Shown: positions 32,301 to 40,205 of the stretch, in pieces
Numbering within the stretch: position 1 is the first letter of the stretch
How the letters are laid out: each line of letters starts with the position of its first letter
NCBI GenBank assembly: GCA_049802235.1
Contig: JBARMB010000055.1
Coordinates: forward strand, 46,651 to 110,650
Length of the DNA: 64,000 nucleotides
Reading direction: 5' to 3'
DNA from: VBDM01 sp049802235
GTDB taxonomy: Bacteria > Pseudomonadota > Gammaproteobacteria > Burkholderiales > SG8-39
Program-made: the position numbers and the translations under genes
The notes under the pieces: generated by a model
The model's input: the letters and a program-made list of their open reading frames with translations, nothing else
Told to the model about the DNA's origin: nothing
Database searches by the model: none

Positions 32301-34690
32301 ACCTTCTCGGCAAGCGCCACCAGCGCGTGCTCGTCGCTTGACGCACCGCCCGCTTTCAAGCGCGCGACGTTGTCGCCGAAATAATCGTGCGCCGCCGTGA
32401 TCAGCCGCAACAGCTCGGGTGTTGCGGCCCGCTCCTCGTGCAACCACAGGTTCAGGGTCTGCTCGATCGCCCAGGCGGCCTCGCCGAGGCGCATCAATCC
32501 CACCATGCGGCCGCTGCCCTTCAGCGTATGGAAACCGCGTCGAATGGTGATGAGCGCGTCCTTGTCCGTGTTCTGCGCCCGCAACGCATCGAGGTTTTCG
32601 CGGAGGGTCGCGAGCACCTCGTCGGATTCCTCGAGATATATCCCGAGGAGTTCCGCGTCGACGGTTCCGGCGCTCGCGTCGATTAGCTTCGCAGCCTCGG
32701 GCGAGGGCGCGGGGATGCTCGCCGTGGGGGCGATTTTCCCCATCGCCTCGGCGAGGAACGGCGTGAGTGGCATGGTGCTCGCCTTGTCGAGCACCTTCAG
32801 CGCTTCCTCGGCTGAAGCCCCGAGCCTCTGGTCGGCGACCAGGTCGGCGTCCTTCTGCAGCGCCGCGAGGTTCTTCTGCAGCCCGGCCCTGAGCGCCTCG
32901 TCGCCCGGCTTTTTCTTCCACTCCTCGTAGAGGGTGGCTGTCTCGCGCTGCTGGGCGGCGATCTGCTCCTCAACGGTGGCCATGGGTTGCGAAACTTCGA
33001 GCTCGTCGGCAGACTTCTTCGTCGGGATCGGCTGCATTGCCGTCTCGAAATCGGCCTTGCCGTGCGCCAGCACCTCGATGTAGAACCCGAGGCCCGAGAG
33101 CGTCTGGGCGATGCGCTCGAAATCCTGCTGATGGGGCGTGTAGCTCGCCTCGGCGAATCGCCGGATGTCGAGGTCGGCGGCGCGCAGCGTGTCGCGGGCG
33201 CGCCGCTCACCCAGCATGTCGAGCGCGCCCAGCACCTGCCGCATGGGTTTGTCGAGCGCAGCCAAACCGTCGCGCGTCGAGGAATCGCGGAAGAAAGCAT
33301 CGAGCGCCTGCTCGATCGTGCGCAGGTTTGCCTGCATCTCCGAGACCACCTGGTTCATGAGCAACCGCTCTTGAGCCTTGCGCGACATCTCGTCCAGCAA
33401 CGGGAGCTCCGGCGCGGCGCGCGGGAGCTTGCCGAGCGCGCAAGCCTTCAGGCGCGAACAGACAAGCTGCGACTGCTGTGTGAATTCGGCCCCGAGAGTC
33501 GAGAAATTGGCGAGCGCATTCTCGAGCAGAAGCAGCGCAGTTGCCGCCTCGAGCGCGACCGCTTCGCTCATCTTGTCCTTGTTGGCGGTGAGCCAGACGG
33601 CGAGCACCGCAACTTCGCGCGCGAGCGCCGCAACTTCGTTGTTGCCGAGCTGCGCGGCGGTGTCCTTGAGTGCAGCGGCAACGTCGCGAAACGGGGACAA
33701 TGAGGACGGATTTCCGGAGGCGAACTTGTTCCAGGTGTCTTTCGCCTGAGCGAGCAACTCGCGCGCGGATTTGAGCGCCCGCAATTCGGCCGGCGCGGTC
33801 TCGTCGCCTTCCGCCGCGGGGATCGTCCGAGCAAGGTGATACACCTCCTGGACCCGGCTCACGCGATCACTGACCGGCTTCGCCCGGGCGACGTAATAGA
33901 GAGCCTCGCGCATCAATCGCTCGGCGACGCTCGGCGATCCCTCGACCGTGCGCTTGATCTGCTGCTCGACGCGGTTGCACAGGCGCCTGAGATCCAGGTC
34001 CTTGGGCAGCGCCTTGTTCGCCAATGCGTCGAAGAACGCGAGCGACACCCACCAGAACGAGCGCTGCGAGGCGAGCCCCTGCGTGGCCTCGATCGCCTCT
34101 GCGGCGCCACGCATCTCCTCGGCGCCACCCGGCTCGTTCTTCAGCCACTTGACGAAACCGCGCTGATAGCGGCCGCGCTGTTCGCGCAGGTACGCATCCG
34201 CCTCCCCGGGTTTGAGCACCACCGGGGCGGCCTCGCGCCTGGGCGGGCGCAATGACAGGTCCGGAAAATACAGATCGATGGGATCGGGTTGCTGCTTGCC
34301 GCGCGCCGTGACCACGTCGCGGTACAGCGGATACAGCTTGAGCGGCTGGTTGGGACTGCCGGCAATCAATTGATCGAGATACGCAAGGACACCACGCAGG
34401 GCGAGCGCGGCGAGCGCGAAAATCTCGGCTTTGCGCAAGCTGGCTCCCTTCTCCAGATCGGCGAGCAGACCCTCGATCTCTTCCGACAGGCGGGTGACGC
34501 CGTCGAGCCCCACGATCTGCAGTGCGCCGCGCGCCTGGTGCAGGTGGGTTTGGCTGAATTTGATCTGGTCGGCGTCGGCGGGGTTCGAGGCAAACACACG
34601 CAACGCTTCCAGCGCGCGCTGTATCGCGAGGTCGATTTCGCCCTTGACCCAGGACAACGGTCCGATGTCAAATTCGGCGCGCAAATTCAT
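29390..34690 (-). CDS. chpA: Hybrid chemotaxis kinase ChpA/PilL of the type IV pilus system
   Basis: A 1766-residue CheA-like kinase that controls twitching through PilG and PilH. The N-terminal 650 residues form long helical modules with degenerate phosphotransfer units. Three clear Hpt domains follow, with His near residue 720 (FHTLKGSGRMVG), 890 (AAHTLAGASGTI) and 1061 (LLHTLKGGARMAG). Then comes a CheA dimer/ATPase core (about 1270-1510) with HLLRNAIAHGIE, DDGAGLDIEGIRAKA and LAGRGVGMDVVRNEIAALGG, followed by a CheW-like domain and a C-terminal receiver (about 1640-1766) with phospho-Asp in DAMLVDIEMPRMDG. It closes the pilG-H-I-J operon. Ala/Pro-rich linkers separate the modules. Confidence 0.95.
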   Translation of the reverse strand: MNLRAEFDIGPLSWVKGEIDLAIQRALEALRVFASNPADADQIKFSQTHLHQARGALQIVGLDGVTRLSEEIEGLLADLEKGASLRKAEIFALAALALRGVLAYLDQLIAGSPNQPLKLYPLYRDVVTARGKQQPDPIDLYFPDLSLRPPRREAAPVVLKPGEADAYLREQRGRYQRGFVKWLKNEPGGAEEMRGAAEAIEATQGLASQRSFWWVSLAFFDALANKALPKDLDLRRLCNRVEQQIKRTVEGSPSVAERLMREALYYVARAKPVSDRVSRVQEVYHLARTIPAAEGDETAPAELRALKSARELLAQAKDTWNKFASGNPSSLSPFRDVAAALKDTAAQLGNNEVAALAREVAVLAVWLTANKDKMSEAVALEAATALLLLENALANFSTLGAEFTQQSQLVCSRLKACALGKLPRAAPELPLLDEMSRKAQERLLMNQVVSEMQANLRTIEQALDAFFRDSSTRDGLAALDKPMRQVLGALDMLGERRARDTLRAADLDIRRFAEASYTPHQQDFERIAQTLSGLGFYIEVLAHGKADFETAMQPIPTKKSADELEVSQPMATVEEQIAAQQRETATLYEEWKKKPGDEALRAGLQKNLAALQKDADLVADQRLGASAEEALKVLDKASTMPLTPFLAEAMGKIAPTASIPAPSPEAAKLIDASAGTVDAELLGIYLEESDEVLATLRENLDALRAQNTDKDALITIRRGFHTLKGSGRMVGLMRLGEAAWAIEQTLNLWLHEERAATPELLRLITAAHDYFGDNVARLKAGGASSDEHALVALAEKVRHGEALPAESAASFAPTAPVEATPVPATPAPATKAPAPSKPDEEFVQLGEHRISTTLFTIFSGEARAHLATIKEEHDTLRQHGVVTDTLLRAAHTLAGASGTIRIEGLRDLGYAFERALQKLATSELSEEEQALVGEAIDKIESMVADAIELRVPAPSPDLAARLEHVGGPLPVAPEIMAPEAEMPPAGDAALSEEASEDIDVEEASLERRLRRLDDDIDSELLPVFVDEAHELVPAVGAGVRDWREHADNPQLGQALQRLLHTLKGGARMAGAMAIGELTHNMETRVEYALSLKILPATLFEEMEASYDRLNELFERLQNRAAAVEKQPAPAPVAPAAVQAAAPEKAPKQPAAPLPLREEVAQRTAVLRVRAEVVDRLVNEAGEVAIARSRIEGEMRALKAAMHELTDNVARLRAQLREIDIQAESQMQSRMELTREAERDFDPLEFDRFTRFQELTRLMAESVSDVQTVHQNLANAVDETEKALLAQARLNRDLQQDLMRVRMVQFGSISERLYRIVRQTAKEVGKRVNLDIRGTQVELDRSVLERITAPFEHLLRNAIAHGIETPAARIAAGKAEIGEIRLDLAQEGNEVQLLLADDGAGLDIEGIRAKAIEEGLMEPQSTLSEAEIADFIFQPGFSTVAEVTQLAGRGVGMDVVRNEIAALGGRVELRFKRGQGTRFTIFLPLTLAVTQTVLVRAGAHTYAIPAVMVEQVMQFKQEQFEAAYRSRHADWQDRRYPFHYLPHLLGANDAVAEQKRISPVLFLRSGTNVIALHVDEMAGGNQEIVVKAIGPQLQRIAGITGATVLGSGEIVLILNPVLLAQREAAASAVVHEAPKPHAAALQPTIMVVDDSLTVRKVTGRLLERQGYLVVTARDGVEAMEKLQQIVPDAMLVDIEMPRMDGFDLTRHVRADARLAKVPIIMITSRTAEKHQSYAREIGVNHFLGKPYQEDDLLGKIAGFLEERRAAA

Positions 34691-34711
34691 CGCGTGCGTC
34701 AGCGCCCCGTA

Positions 34712-36880
34712 TCAGGCGATCTTGAAGCCGGATACCGAGCCCTTGAGTTCCCGGGCAAGCTGCGCAAGCTGTCCGATCGACACTGCGGTGCGCTTGGTGC
34801 CTTCGGTGGTCTGCTGCGTAATGTTGAGGATGTCCTGCATGCTGGTGGCCACTGCACTCGCGGCCTTGGTCTGTTGCTGGGTTGTCGCTGAAATCCCCTC
34901 GATAAGCTGCGCAAGGCGCTGCGACACCTCGCCGATCTCGGCCAGCGCCTGACCCGCGGCATCCGAAAGCTTCGCACCCTCGACCACGCCCTGGGTGCTC
35001 TTCTCCATCGCGGAGACGGCGTCCTGAGTGTCGGTTTGAATCGTCTTCACAATTGCGCCGATCTGCTTGGTCGCCTCGGCCGAACGCTCCGCCAGGCGCT
35101 GCACTTCCTCGGCCACCACCGTGAAGCCGCGCCCGGCCTCGCCCGCGGAGGCGGCCTGGATCGCGGCGTTCAGCGCAAGGACGTTGGTCTGCTCGGTAAT
35201 GTCGGAGATCAGGTCGACGATCTCGCCGATCTCCTGCGAAGACTCGCCCAGGCGCTTGATGCGCTTGGAAGTATCCTGGATATGCTCGCGGATCTCGTTC
35301 ATGCCGGCAATCGAGTTTTGCACCGCTTGCGTGCCTTTCTGCGCGGCGCCGAGCGATTGTCGCGCCACGCTCGCCGATTGCGTCGCGCTCGCCGACATGT
35401 CGTTCATCGCCTTGGCCATGCTGAGCACCGAGGCGCTGGTCTCGCGAATTTCGCGCGACTGCTTTTCGGCGGCGGCGAGCAGTTGCGACGAGGTCTTCTG
35501 TGCCGCTTCCGTTGCCGTCGTCACCTGCGCGGCGGCGTGGTTGATCCGCCCGATGAGGCCTTTCAACTCGTCGATGGTGAAGTTGACCGAGTCTGCGATA
35601 GCGCCGGTGATGCTTTCAGTCACCGTCGCCTTCACCGTGAGGTTGCCTTCGGCGAGGTCGCCCATTTCGTTCATCAGCCGCAGGATCGCGTCCTGGTTGG
35701 CTCTGTTGGTGCTCTCGACTTCCGTGCGCTGGCGCTCTGCTTCCGCCGCGCGCCGGCGTGTGTCGTCCAGGTATACCTTCACCACCATGGCGATAACGCC
35801 GAGGCCGAGCAGTATCACGACCGCGAGTGCGATGAAGTTGACGGCACGGCCGGCAAGCTCATGCTCATAGGCGTCGCTGAGCTTCTGCGCCGCATTGAGC
35901 AGCGCCTCGGACTCATCCACTACCTGGCGACCGGCCTGCTTGGCATTGACCAGTCCTTGCAGGTTGCCGAGGATCGAGGCCACGGCAACCTGGAATTCCT
36001 GGTAGGTCTTGTCGAGATCGGCAAGCCTCGCCAGCGTCTCGGGATCCTTGGTGGCGGAGATGCGCATCGCATCGCTGCCTTTGATCATCGCCTGCAACAA
36101 CTCGCGAAAGCTGTTGGTGTCTTTGCCCATCAGGAACGCGGCTTCCGGATCGATGACGTCGGCGCCGAGCATGGCGTTGGCGTTTTTCGCCAGGCGCTGC
36201 GTCAACATGACGAGTTGGCCGGCGAGCGAAATTTCCCGCGCCGATGCCTGCGACTGCAGCTTCAGCCCCTCGATCTGTTCGGCGAGATCGAGCAACGCCG
36301 GGTTGTTGTTGTTTATCGAGCGCACCGCCGAACCGAGGCCGATCAGGGTCTTCTGCTGCGCCAGCACGAGCTGCACATTGCGGTCGGTCTTTTCCCACTC
36401 CTTGGCAAGCGCCTCCACCAACGGCATTACCGCGTCGGAAGTGGGCGGCAGCGTGACCTCTCCGGCGCGCCCGCCCTTGGCGACCAGCTTGAGCGAGGCG
36501 ATGACCTGGTCGCGGGACTCCTGCAACTGCTGGAACGCCACCGGGTTGCCGATCAGCGCCGTCTGCGCCGCCTTCGCGATACGCTGGGTAAGCATCCGCA
36601 CCTGCGTCGAAGTGGAGACGTAAATCGTGCCGTAGGTGGCGGCGCGGTTGTCGATCACGACGATGATCGTCGCAGCGACAAACAGGATCACGAACAGCAC
36701 GCCGAGGATGGTGTACTGCCGGCCGACCCGCAGTGCGCCGAGCAACGGTACGCTGCGCTTCGGGCCTTCAACTATGGTCGTGTGGCCCGGCACGACTTTG
36801 GGTGCCGCCTTCGGCGCGACTTTGGTTGCTTGCGGTACAGGCGCAGCGCTCTTCTTGCTTCCCGGCAACTTGAATGCCAT
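34712..36880 (-). CDS. pilJ: Methyl-accepting chemotaxis protein PilJ
   Basis: The 722-residue receptor of the Pil-Chp pathway. A Lys/Ala-rich cytoplasmic start precedes a transmembrane helix (about 52-71, ILGVLFVILFVAATIIVV). A periplasmic part with two PilJ repeats (about 75-345) follows, then a second helix (about 347-367) and a HAMP region. The C-terminal coiled signalling domain has the hairpin tip ITEQTNVLALNAAIQAASAG and EAGRGFTVVAEEVQRLAERS. The periplasmic repeats (TQRIAKAAQTAL and TQRLAKNANAML) are the PilJ type. It is upstream of chpA and downstream of pilI. Confidence 0.95.
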   Translation of the reverse strand: MAFKLPGSKKSAAPVPQATKVAPKAAPKVVPGHTTIVEGPKRSVPLLGALRVGRQYTILGVLFVILFVAATIIVVIDNRAATYGTIYVSTSTQVRMLTQRIAKAAQTALIGNPVAFQQLQESRDQVIASLKLVAKGGRAGEVTLPPTSDAVMPLVEALAKEWEKTDRNVQLVLAQQKTLIGLGSAVRSINNNNPALLDLAEQIEGLKLQSQASAREISLAGQLVMLTQRLAKNANAMLGADVIDPEAAFLMGKDTNSFRELLQAMIKGSDAMRISATKDPETLARLADLDKTYQEFQVAVASILGNLQGLVNAKQAGRQVVDESEALLNAAQKLSDAYEHELAGRAVNFIALAVVILLGLGVIAMVVKVYLDDTRRRAAEAERQRTEVESTNRANQDAILRLMNEMGDLAEGNLTVKATVTESITGAIADSVNFTIDELKGLIGRINHAAAQVTTATEAAQKTSSQLLAAAEKQSREIRETSASVLSMAKAMNDMSASATQSASVARQSLGAAQKGTQAVQNSIAGMNEIREHIQDTSKRIKRLGESSQEIGEIVDLISDITEQTNVLALNAAIQAASAGEAGRGFTVVAEEVQRLAERSAEATKQIGAIVKTIQTDTQDAVSAMEKSTQGVVEGAKLSDAAGQALAEIGEVSQRLAQLIEGISATTQQQTKAASAVATSMQDILNITQQTTEGTKRTAVSIGQLAQLARELKGSVSGFKIA

Positions 36881-36904
36881 AAGGCCTCCCGATTCCTTCG
36901 TCCT

Positions 36905-37438
36905 TTACTTACTGATGGTAGCGACGGGCAAGACACCCACGCTCAGAAACTCGTCGTGCGCAACCAGTGCACCGACGTCGAGTTCGTGCCATGCATATCC
37001 TTCGCGATCGCGGTAGGTGGCGCCGACCCAAGGGCGGTTCGGAGCGCTTTCCGCCGCTTCGAGGCTCTGCACATTCCTCAAACCCAGCATGCGGCTGATC
37101 AGAAGGCCGCTGAATGACTGGAAGCGATCGGCGATCAGCAACAAGCGGCAATCGGGCACGCGTGCAGTCGGCTCCCCGCCCATGAAAGCTCCGAAGTCCA
37201 CCACGCTCTCGAGCACGCCGCGGATATTCGCCAGGCCGAGATACCAGGACTTGGTGAGCGGCACGCTCGAGATTTCGGGCAGCGGCAACACCTCGCCTGC
37301 ATCATCGAGCTTGAGCAGCCAGTTGCCCCCGCCTGCCTGCACGCCGAGCCGCGATGTCGGCGTCGCCTCGGTCTGTGCGTCGCGCAGCCGTTGTGCCAGC
37401 TCCTGCTGGAAATCGCGCAGGCTGATCTGCTTTGCCAT
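36905..37438 (-). CDS. pilI: CheW-like adaptor PilI
   Basis: A 177-residue CheW-domain protein that couples PilJ to the ChpA kinase. The domain runs from about residue 35 (GNWLLKLDDAGEVLPLPEI) through WYLGLANIRGVLESVVDFGA near residue 86 to WVGATYRDREGYAWHELDV. Its N-terminal ISLRDFQQELAQRLRDAQ is typical of PilI. It starts four bases after the pilH stop and is in the operon. Confidence 0.93.
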   Translation of the reverse strand: MAKQISLRDFQQELAQRLRDAQTEATPTSRLGVQAGGGNWLLKLDDAGEVLPLPEISSVPLTKSWYLGLANIRGVLESVVDFGAFMGGEPTARVPDCRLLLIADRFQSFSGLLISRMLGLRNVQSLEAAESAPNRPWVGATYRDREGYAWHELDVGALVAHDEFLSVGVLPVATISK

Positions 37439-37442
37439 CGCG

Positions 37443-37808
37443 CTATCCCATCGCCGCGATCTTGGCGAGGAGATCTTTCGCGTCGATCGGCTTCACCAGA
37501 TAGTCCTTCGCGCCTTGGCGCATACCCCAGACGCGGTCGGTTTCCTGGTTCTTGCTGGTGCACACGATCACAGGAATGTGCTTGGTCGCCCCGTCGCGCG
37601 TGATGGCGCGCGTGGCCTGGAAGCCGTTCGTGCCGGGCATCACAATGTCCATCAGGATGAGGTCGGGCATTTCCGATTTCGCCTTTGCGATCGCCTCGTC
37701 GCCGGTCGTAGCGGTGACGCATTGATAGCCTTGCTTGGACAGCGTTTCCAGGAAGAACTGGCGATCGGTGGGCGAGTCGTCCACGATCAGGATTTTCTTT
37801 ACGGGCAT
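37443..37808 (-). CDS. pilH: Response regulator PilH
   Basis: A 121-residue single-domain receiver. The acidic pocket is DDSPTD (residues 10-15), the phospho-Asp is Asp54 in DLILMDIVMPGTNG, and the Lys is in DYLVKPIDAKDLLAKI. PilH counteracts PilG and feeds back on pilus retraction in the Pseudomonas system. The frame is open for 13 more codons, but the ATG at 37808 matches the family start MPVKKILIVDDSPTD. Confidence 0.93.
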   Translation of the reverse strand: MPVKKILIVDDSPTDRQFFLETLSKQGYQCVTATTGDEAIAKAKSEMPDLILMDIVMPGTNGFQATRAITRDGATKHIPVIVCTSKNQETDRVWGMRQGAKDYLVKPIDAKDLLAKIAAMG

Positions 37809-37821
37809 GGCGAATTTCCTC

Positions 37822-38232
37822 TCAGGTTCGGGCAGGGGCGTGCGCACCTACGGTTTTAAGCAAACTGTCCTTGGTAAAGGGCTTGGTCAAATATTCGTCC
37901 GAGCCGACCATCCGGCCACGCGCGCGATCGAACAGGCCGTCCTTTGACGACAGCATGATCACCGGCGTATTGGCGAAGCGCGCATTTTTTTTGATCAGCG
38001 TGCAGGTCTGGTAGCCGTCCAGGCGCGGCATCACGATGTCGACGAAGATGAGGTCGGGCTGATGGTCGGTGATCTTGGAAAGCGCATCGAAGCCGTCTTC
38101 GGCCAGGATGACCTTGCATCCGGCTTGAACCAGGAAAATCTCCGCGCTACGGCGGATGGTGTTCGAATCGTCGATCACCATCACCTTGACGCCGGAAAGA
38201 TTTGCGCCTTCGCCCACGCTCTCCGCCTCCAT
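37822..38232 (-). CDS. pilG: Response regulator PilG
   Basis: A 136-residue receiver protein, first gene of the operon. Its marks are VMVIDDSNTIRRSAEIFL (pocket Asp21 and Asp22), phospho-Asp65 in DLIFVDIVMPRLDGYQTC, and the switch-site DEYLTKPFTKDSLLKTV. NTIRRSAEIFL just behind the Asp pair distinguishes PilG from PilH. PilG promotes pilus extension through the FimV-PilG axis in Pseudomonas. A promoter is predicted about 90 bases upstream. Confidence 0.94.
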   Translation of the reverse strand: MEAESVGEGANLSGVKVMVIDDSNTIRRSAEIFLVQAGCKVILAEDGFDALSKITDHQPDLIFVDIVMPRLDGYQTCTLIKKNARFANTPVIMLSSKDGLFDRARGRMVGSDEYLTKPFTKDSLLKTVGAHAPART

Positions 38233-38318
38233 CCCGCGCGCATCAGAACTTACTAATATCCGACACTTGTTGTCGGATCCCTCAAGCGACGGTGCGACTG
38301 CGTCCGGCGCGGTGTCTT

Positions 38319-38346
38319 TTTACACTATACAGTCAAGTCCTGTCAA
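38319..38346 (-). promoter_or_regulatory. Sigma-70 promoter of the pilGHIJ-chpA operon
   Basis: On the minus strand a consensus TTGACA (38346-38341) is followed after 16 bases by TGTAAA (38324-38319), about 87 bases before the pilG ATG. The second hexamer is imperfect (4 of 6). The surrounding 221-bp gap between rubredoxin and pilG holds no gene. Confidence 0.55.
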
Positions 38347-38453
38347 AACAAAGCCTTGTGCGCCTTCATTCAGATCCGCTCTAAGCGTAGAAAAATCCAG
38401 CCGAAGTCTAATTGCTGACTGCGCCCTCAAGCCCAAGCACAGGTCGTGCCGAC

Positions 38454-38636
38454 CTAAAGCTCCACCATCTCGAAATCCTCCTTACGGGCACCGCATTCAG
38501 GGCAAGTCCAGTTCATCGGGACATCCTCCCAACGCGTCCCCGGCGCGACACCCTCCTCGGGCAGCCCCGCTGCTTCGTCGTAGAGGAAGCCGCAAATCAG
38601 GCACATCCACGTTCTAAATTCCTTCTTTTCCATCAT
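38454..38636 (-). CDS. rubA: Rubredoxin
   Basis: A 60-residue rubredoxin, a small one-iron electron carrier. Iron ligands are Cys12 and Cys15 in MCLICGFLYDE, and Cys45 and Cys48 in NWTCPECGARKEDFE. The ATG has a second ATG right behind it; either may be used. It lies upstream of the pil chemotaxis operon and is divergent from thiD, an arrangement shared by many betaproteobacteria, where it is next to the same two neighbours. Confidence 0.95.
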   Translation of the reverse strand: MMEKKEFRTWMCLICGFLYDEAAGLPEEGVAPGTRWEDVPMNWTCPECGARKEDFEMVEL

Positions 38637-38652
38637 CAGGTTGGGATTAAGC

Positions 38653-38658
38653 TACAAT
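38653..38658 (+). promoter_or_regulatory. Candidate -10 element (TACAAT) for thiD-thiE-hemL
   Basis: TACAAT, 64 bases before the thiD ATG at 38722. No good -35 and no TPP riboswitch-like motif was found in the short leader. Confidence 0.35.
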
Positions 38659-38721
38659 AAAACCTCGCATTTTAACCCGACTGGCATTCACCCCGCCAGT
38701 AGCGCCGGTAGTTCGCCGCCA

Positions 38722-39555
38722 ATGCCTCCTTCGACCCCTCCTCCTATCGTGCTTGCTTTTGCCGCCACGGATCCGACCGGGGGGGCCGGTATGCAGGCAG
38801 ATCTGCTGACACTGTCCTCGATGGGCTGCCATGCCCTTTCGGTAGTGACCGCGATCACGGTCCAGGACACGGCCGGCATCGAAGACGTGCAGGCGGTCGA
38901 TCCGGACTGGGTCGTGGACCAGGCGCGCCTGGTGCTCGAGGACATGCCGGTGGCGGCATTCAAGATCGGGCTTATGGGCAGCATCGAGAACGTCGCTGCA
39001 ATCGCCGAAGTCGTCTCAGATTATCCTGACATACCCCTCATTTTTGATCCGGTGCTCGCCTCCGGTCGCGGCGATGAACTGGCGACCGACGACATGATTT
39101 CGGCGATGCGCGAGCTGCTCCTGCCGCAGACGACGATCCTCACGCCCAACAGCCGCGAGGCGCGCCGCCTGGCGCAGGAGGACGGGGAGGACGACGAGGA
39201 GCTCGATCTCGCCGGCTGCGCAAAGAAATTGCTGGGCCTGGGCTGCGAATTCGTGCTGATCACCGGCACGCACGAGAACACGCCGCAGGTCATCAACACA
39301 CTCTACGGTCCCGAAGGCGTGGTGCGCGCGGACAGTTGGGAGCGGCTGCCCGACAGCTACCACGGCTCGGGCTGCACGCTCGCCGCGGCGATTGCGGCGA
39401 CCCTCGCCAACGGCCTGGAACTGCCCGAGGCGGTTCGCGAAGCGCAGGAATATACCTGGCAGACGCTCAACGCCGGTTTTCGGCCGGGCATGGGTCAGTA
39501 CATTCCGGACCGGTTCTTCTGGGCGCGGGAGATGGATGAAGGCCGCAAGGAATAA
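38722..39555 (+). CDS. thiD: Hydroxymethylpyrimidine/phosphomethylpyrimidine kinase ThiD
   Basis: ThiD phosphorylates HMP and HMP-P for thiamine synthesis. This ribokinase-fold protein (277 residues) has the start VLAFAATDPTGGAGMQADLL, the variant of the usual AGSDPSGGAGIQAD motif. AFKIGLMGSIENV near residue 84, TILTPNSREARRL near residue 145 and the catalytic DSYHGSGCTLAAAIAATLA near residue 212 follow. The acidic insert EDGEDDEELD near residue 157 is a betaproteobacterial feature. The ATG at 38722 is chosen from homology, although the frame is open further upstream. thiE follows after 17 bases. Confidence 0.93.
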   Translation: MPPSTPPPIVLAFAATDPTGGAGMQADLLTLSSMGCHALSVVTAITVQDTAGIEDVQAVDPDWVVDQARLVLEDMPVAAFKIGLMGSIENVAAIAEVVSDYPDIPLIFDPVLASGRGDELATDDMISAMRELLLPQTTILTPNSREARRLAQEDGEDDEELDLAGCAKKLLGLGCEFVLITGTHENTPQVINTLYGPEGVVRADSWERLPDSYHGSGCTLAAAIAATLANGLELPEAVREAQEYTWQTLNAGFRPGMGQYIPDRFFWAREMDEGRKE

Positions 39556-39572
39556 AGCGTGAGGGGTGTGGG

Positions 39573-40205
39573 GTGAAGCGGGAGATTCGCGGGCTTTACG
39601 CTATTACTCCGGACGAAGGCGACACCGCGGCGCTTGTCAGCAAAGTCCGGCAGGCTTTGCGTGGCGGCGCCCTGACCGTGCAATATCGAAACAAAGTCGC
39701 TGATCCCTCGCTGAAACGGGAACAGGCGCAGGCGTTGCTCCTGTCCTGCCGCGCTGCCGGCGTGCCGCTGATCATCAACGACGACCTCGAACTGGCGCTC
39801 GCGGTCGGGGCCGACGGACTGCACCTCGGGAGCGAGGATGGCGGCCTTGTGAGCGCACGCGCAAGGCTGGGTCCGCACAAGCTGCTCGGGACCTCCTGCT
39901 ACGATCGGCTGGGACTGGCGCTCGCCGCGCAAGCAGCGGGGGCGGATTATGTCGCCTTCGGCTCTGTCTTTCCGTCGCCCACCAAGTCCGCCGCCGTGCA
40001 CGCCCCGCTCAAGCTGTTCCGCGAAGCCGGAGCGCGCATCGAACTTCCCATGGTCGCAATCGGCGGCATCACGCCGGACAACGCCGGCGCCGTGGTCGAT
40101 GCGGGCGCGGCCGCCGTTGCCGTCATCAGTGCGCTGTTCGACGCGCCCGACATCGAGGCAGCCGCACGCCGATTTTGCAGTCTTTTTCAGCAGAAAAAAT
40201 CATGA
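39573..40205 (+). CDS. thiE: Thiamine phosphate synthase ThiE
   Basis: ThiE joins HMP-PP and the thiazole phosphate to thiamine phosphate. The 210-residue TIM-barrel protein shows GALTVQYRNK near residue 31 (phosphate contact), LIINDDLELALAVGADGLHL near residue 69, the TSCYDRLGLALAAQAAGADY stretch, and AIGGITPDNAGAVVDAGAAA near residue 167. A GTG start is used with a GGGGTG context. Its stop overlaps the hemL ATG (ATGA). Confidence 0.93.
   Translation: MKREIRGLYAITPDEGDTAALVSKVRQALRGGALTVQYRNKVADPSLKREQAQALLLSCRAAGVPLIINDDLELALAVGADGLHLGSEDGGLVSARARLGPHKLLGTSCYDRLGLALAAQAAGADYVAFGSVFPSPTKSAAVHAPLKLFREAGARIELPMVAIGGITPDNAGAVVDAGAAAVAVISALFDAPDIEAAARRFCSLFQQKKS

Noticed and set aside
38441..38455. 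AGGTCG-GCA-CGACCT type hairpin at the rubredoxin stop as a terminator
   Set aside because: The stem is only six base pairs and no T-run follows on the minus strand, so it is not a convincing terminator.
38641..38721. A TPP riboswitch before thiD
   Set aside because: The leader is only about 60 bases after the likely -10 and lacks the conserved CUGAGA and thi-box elements.
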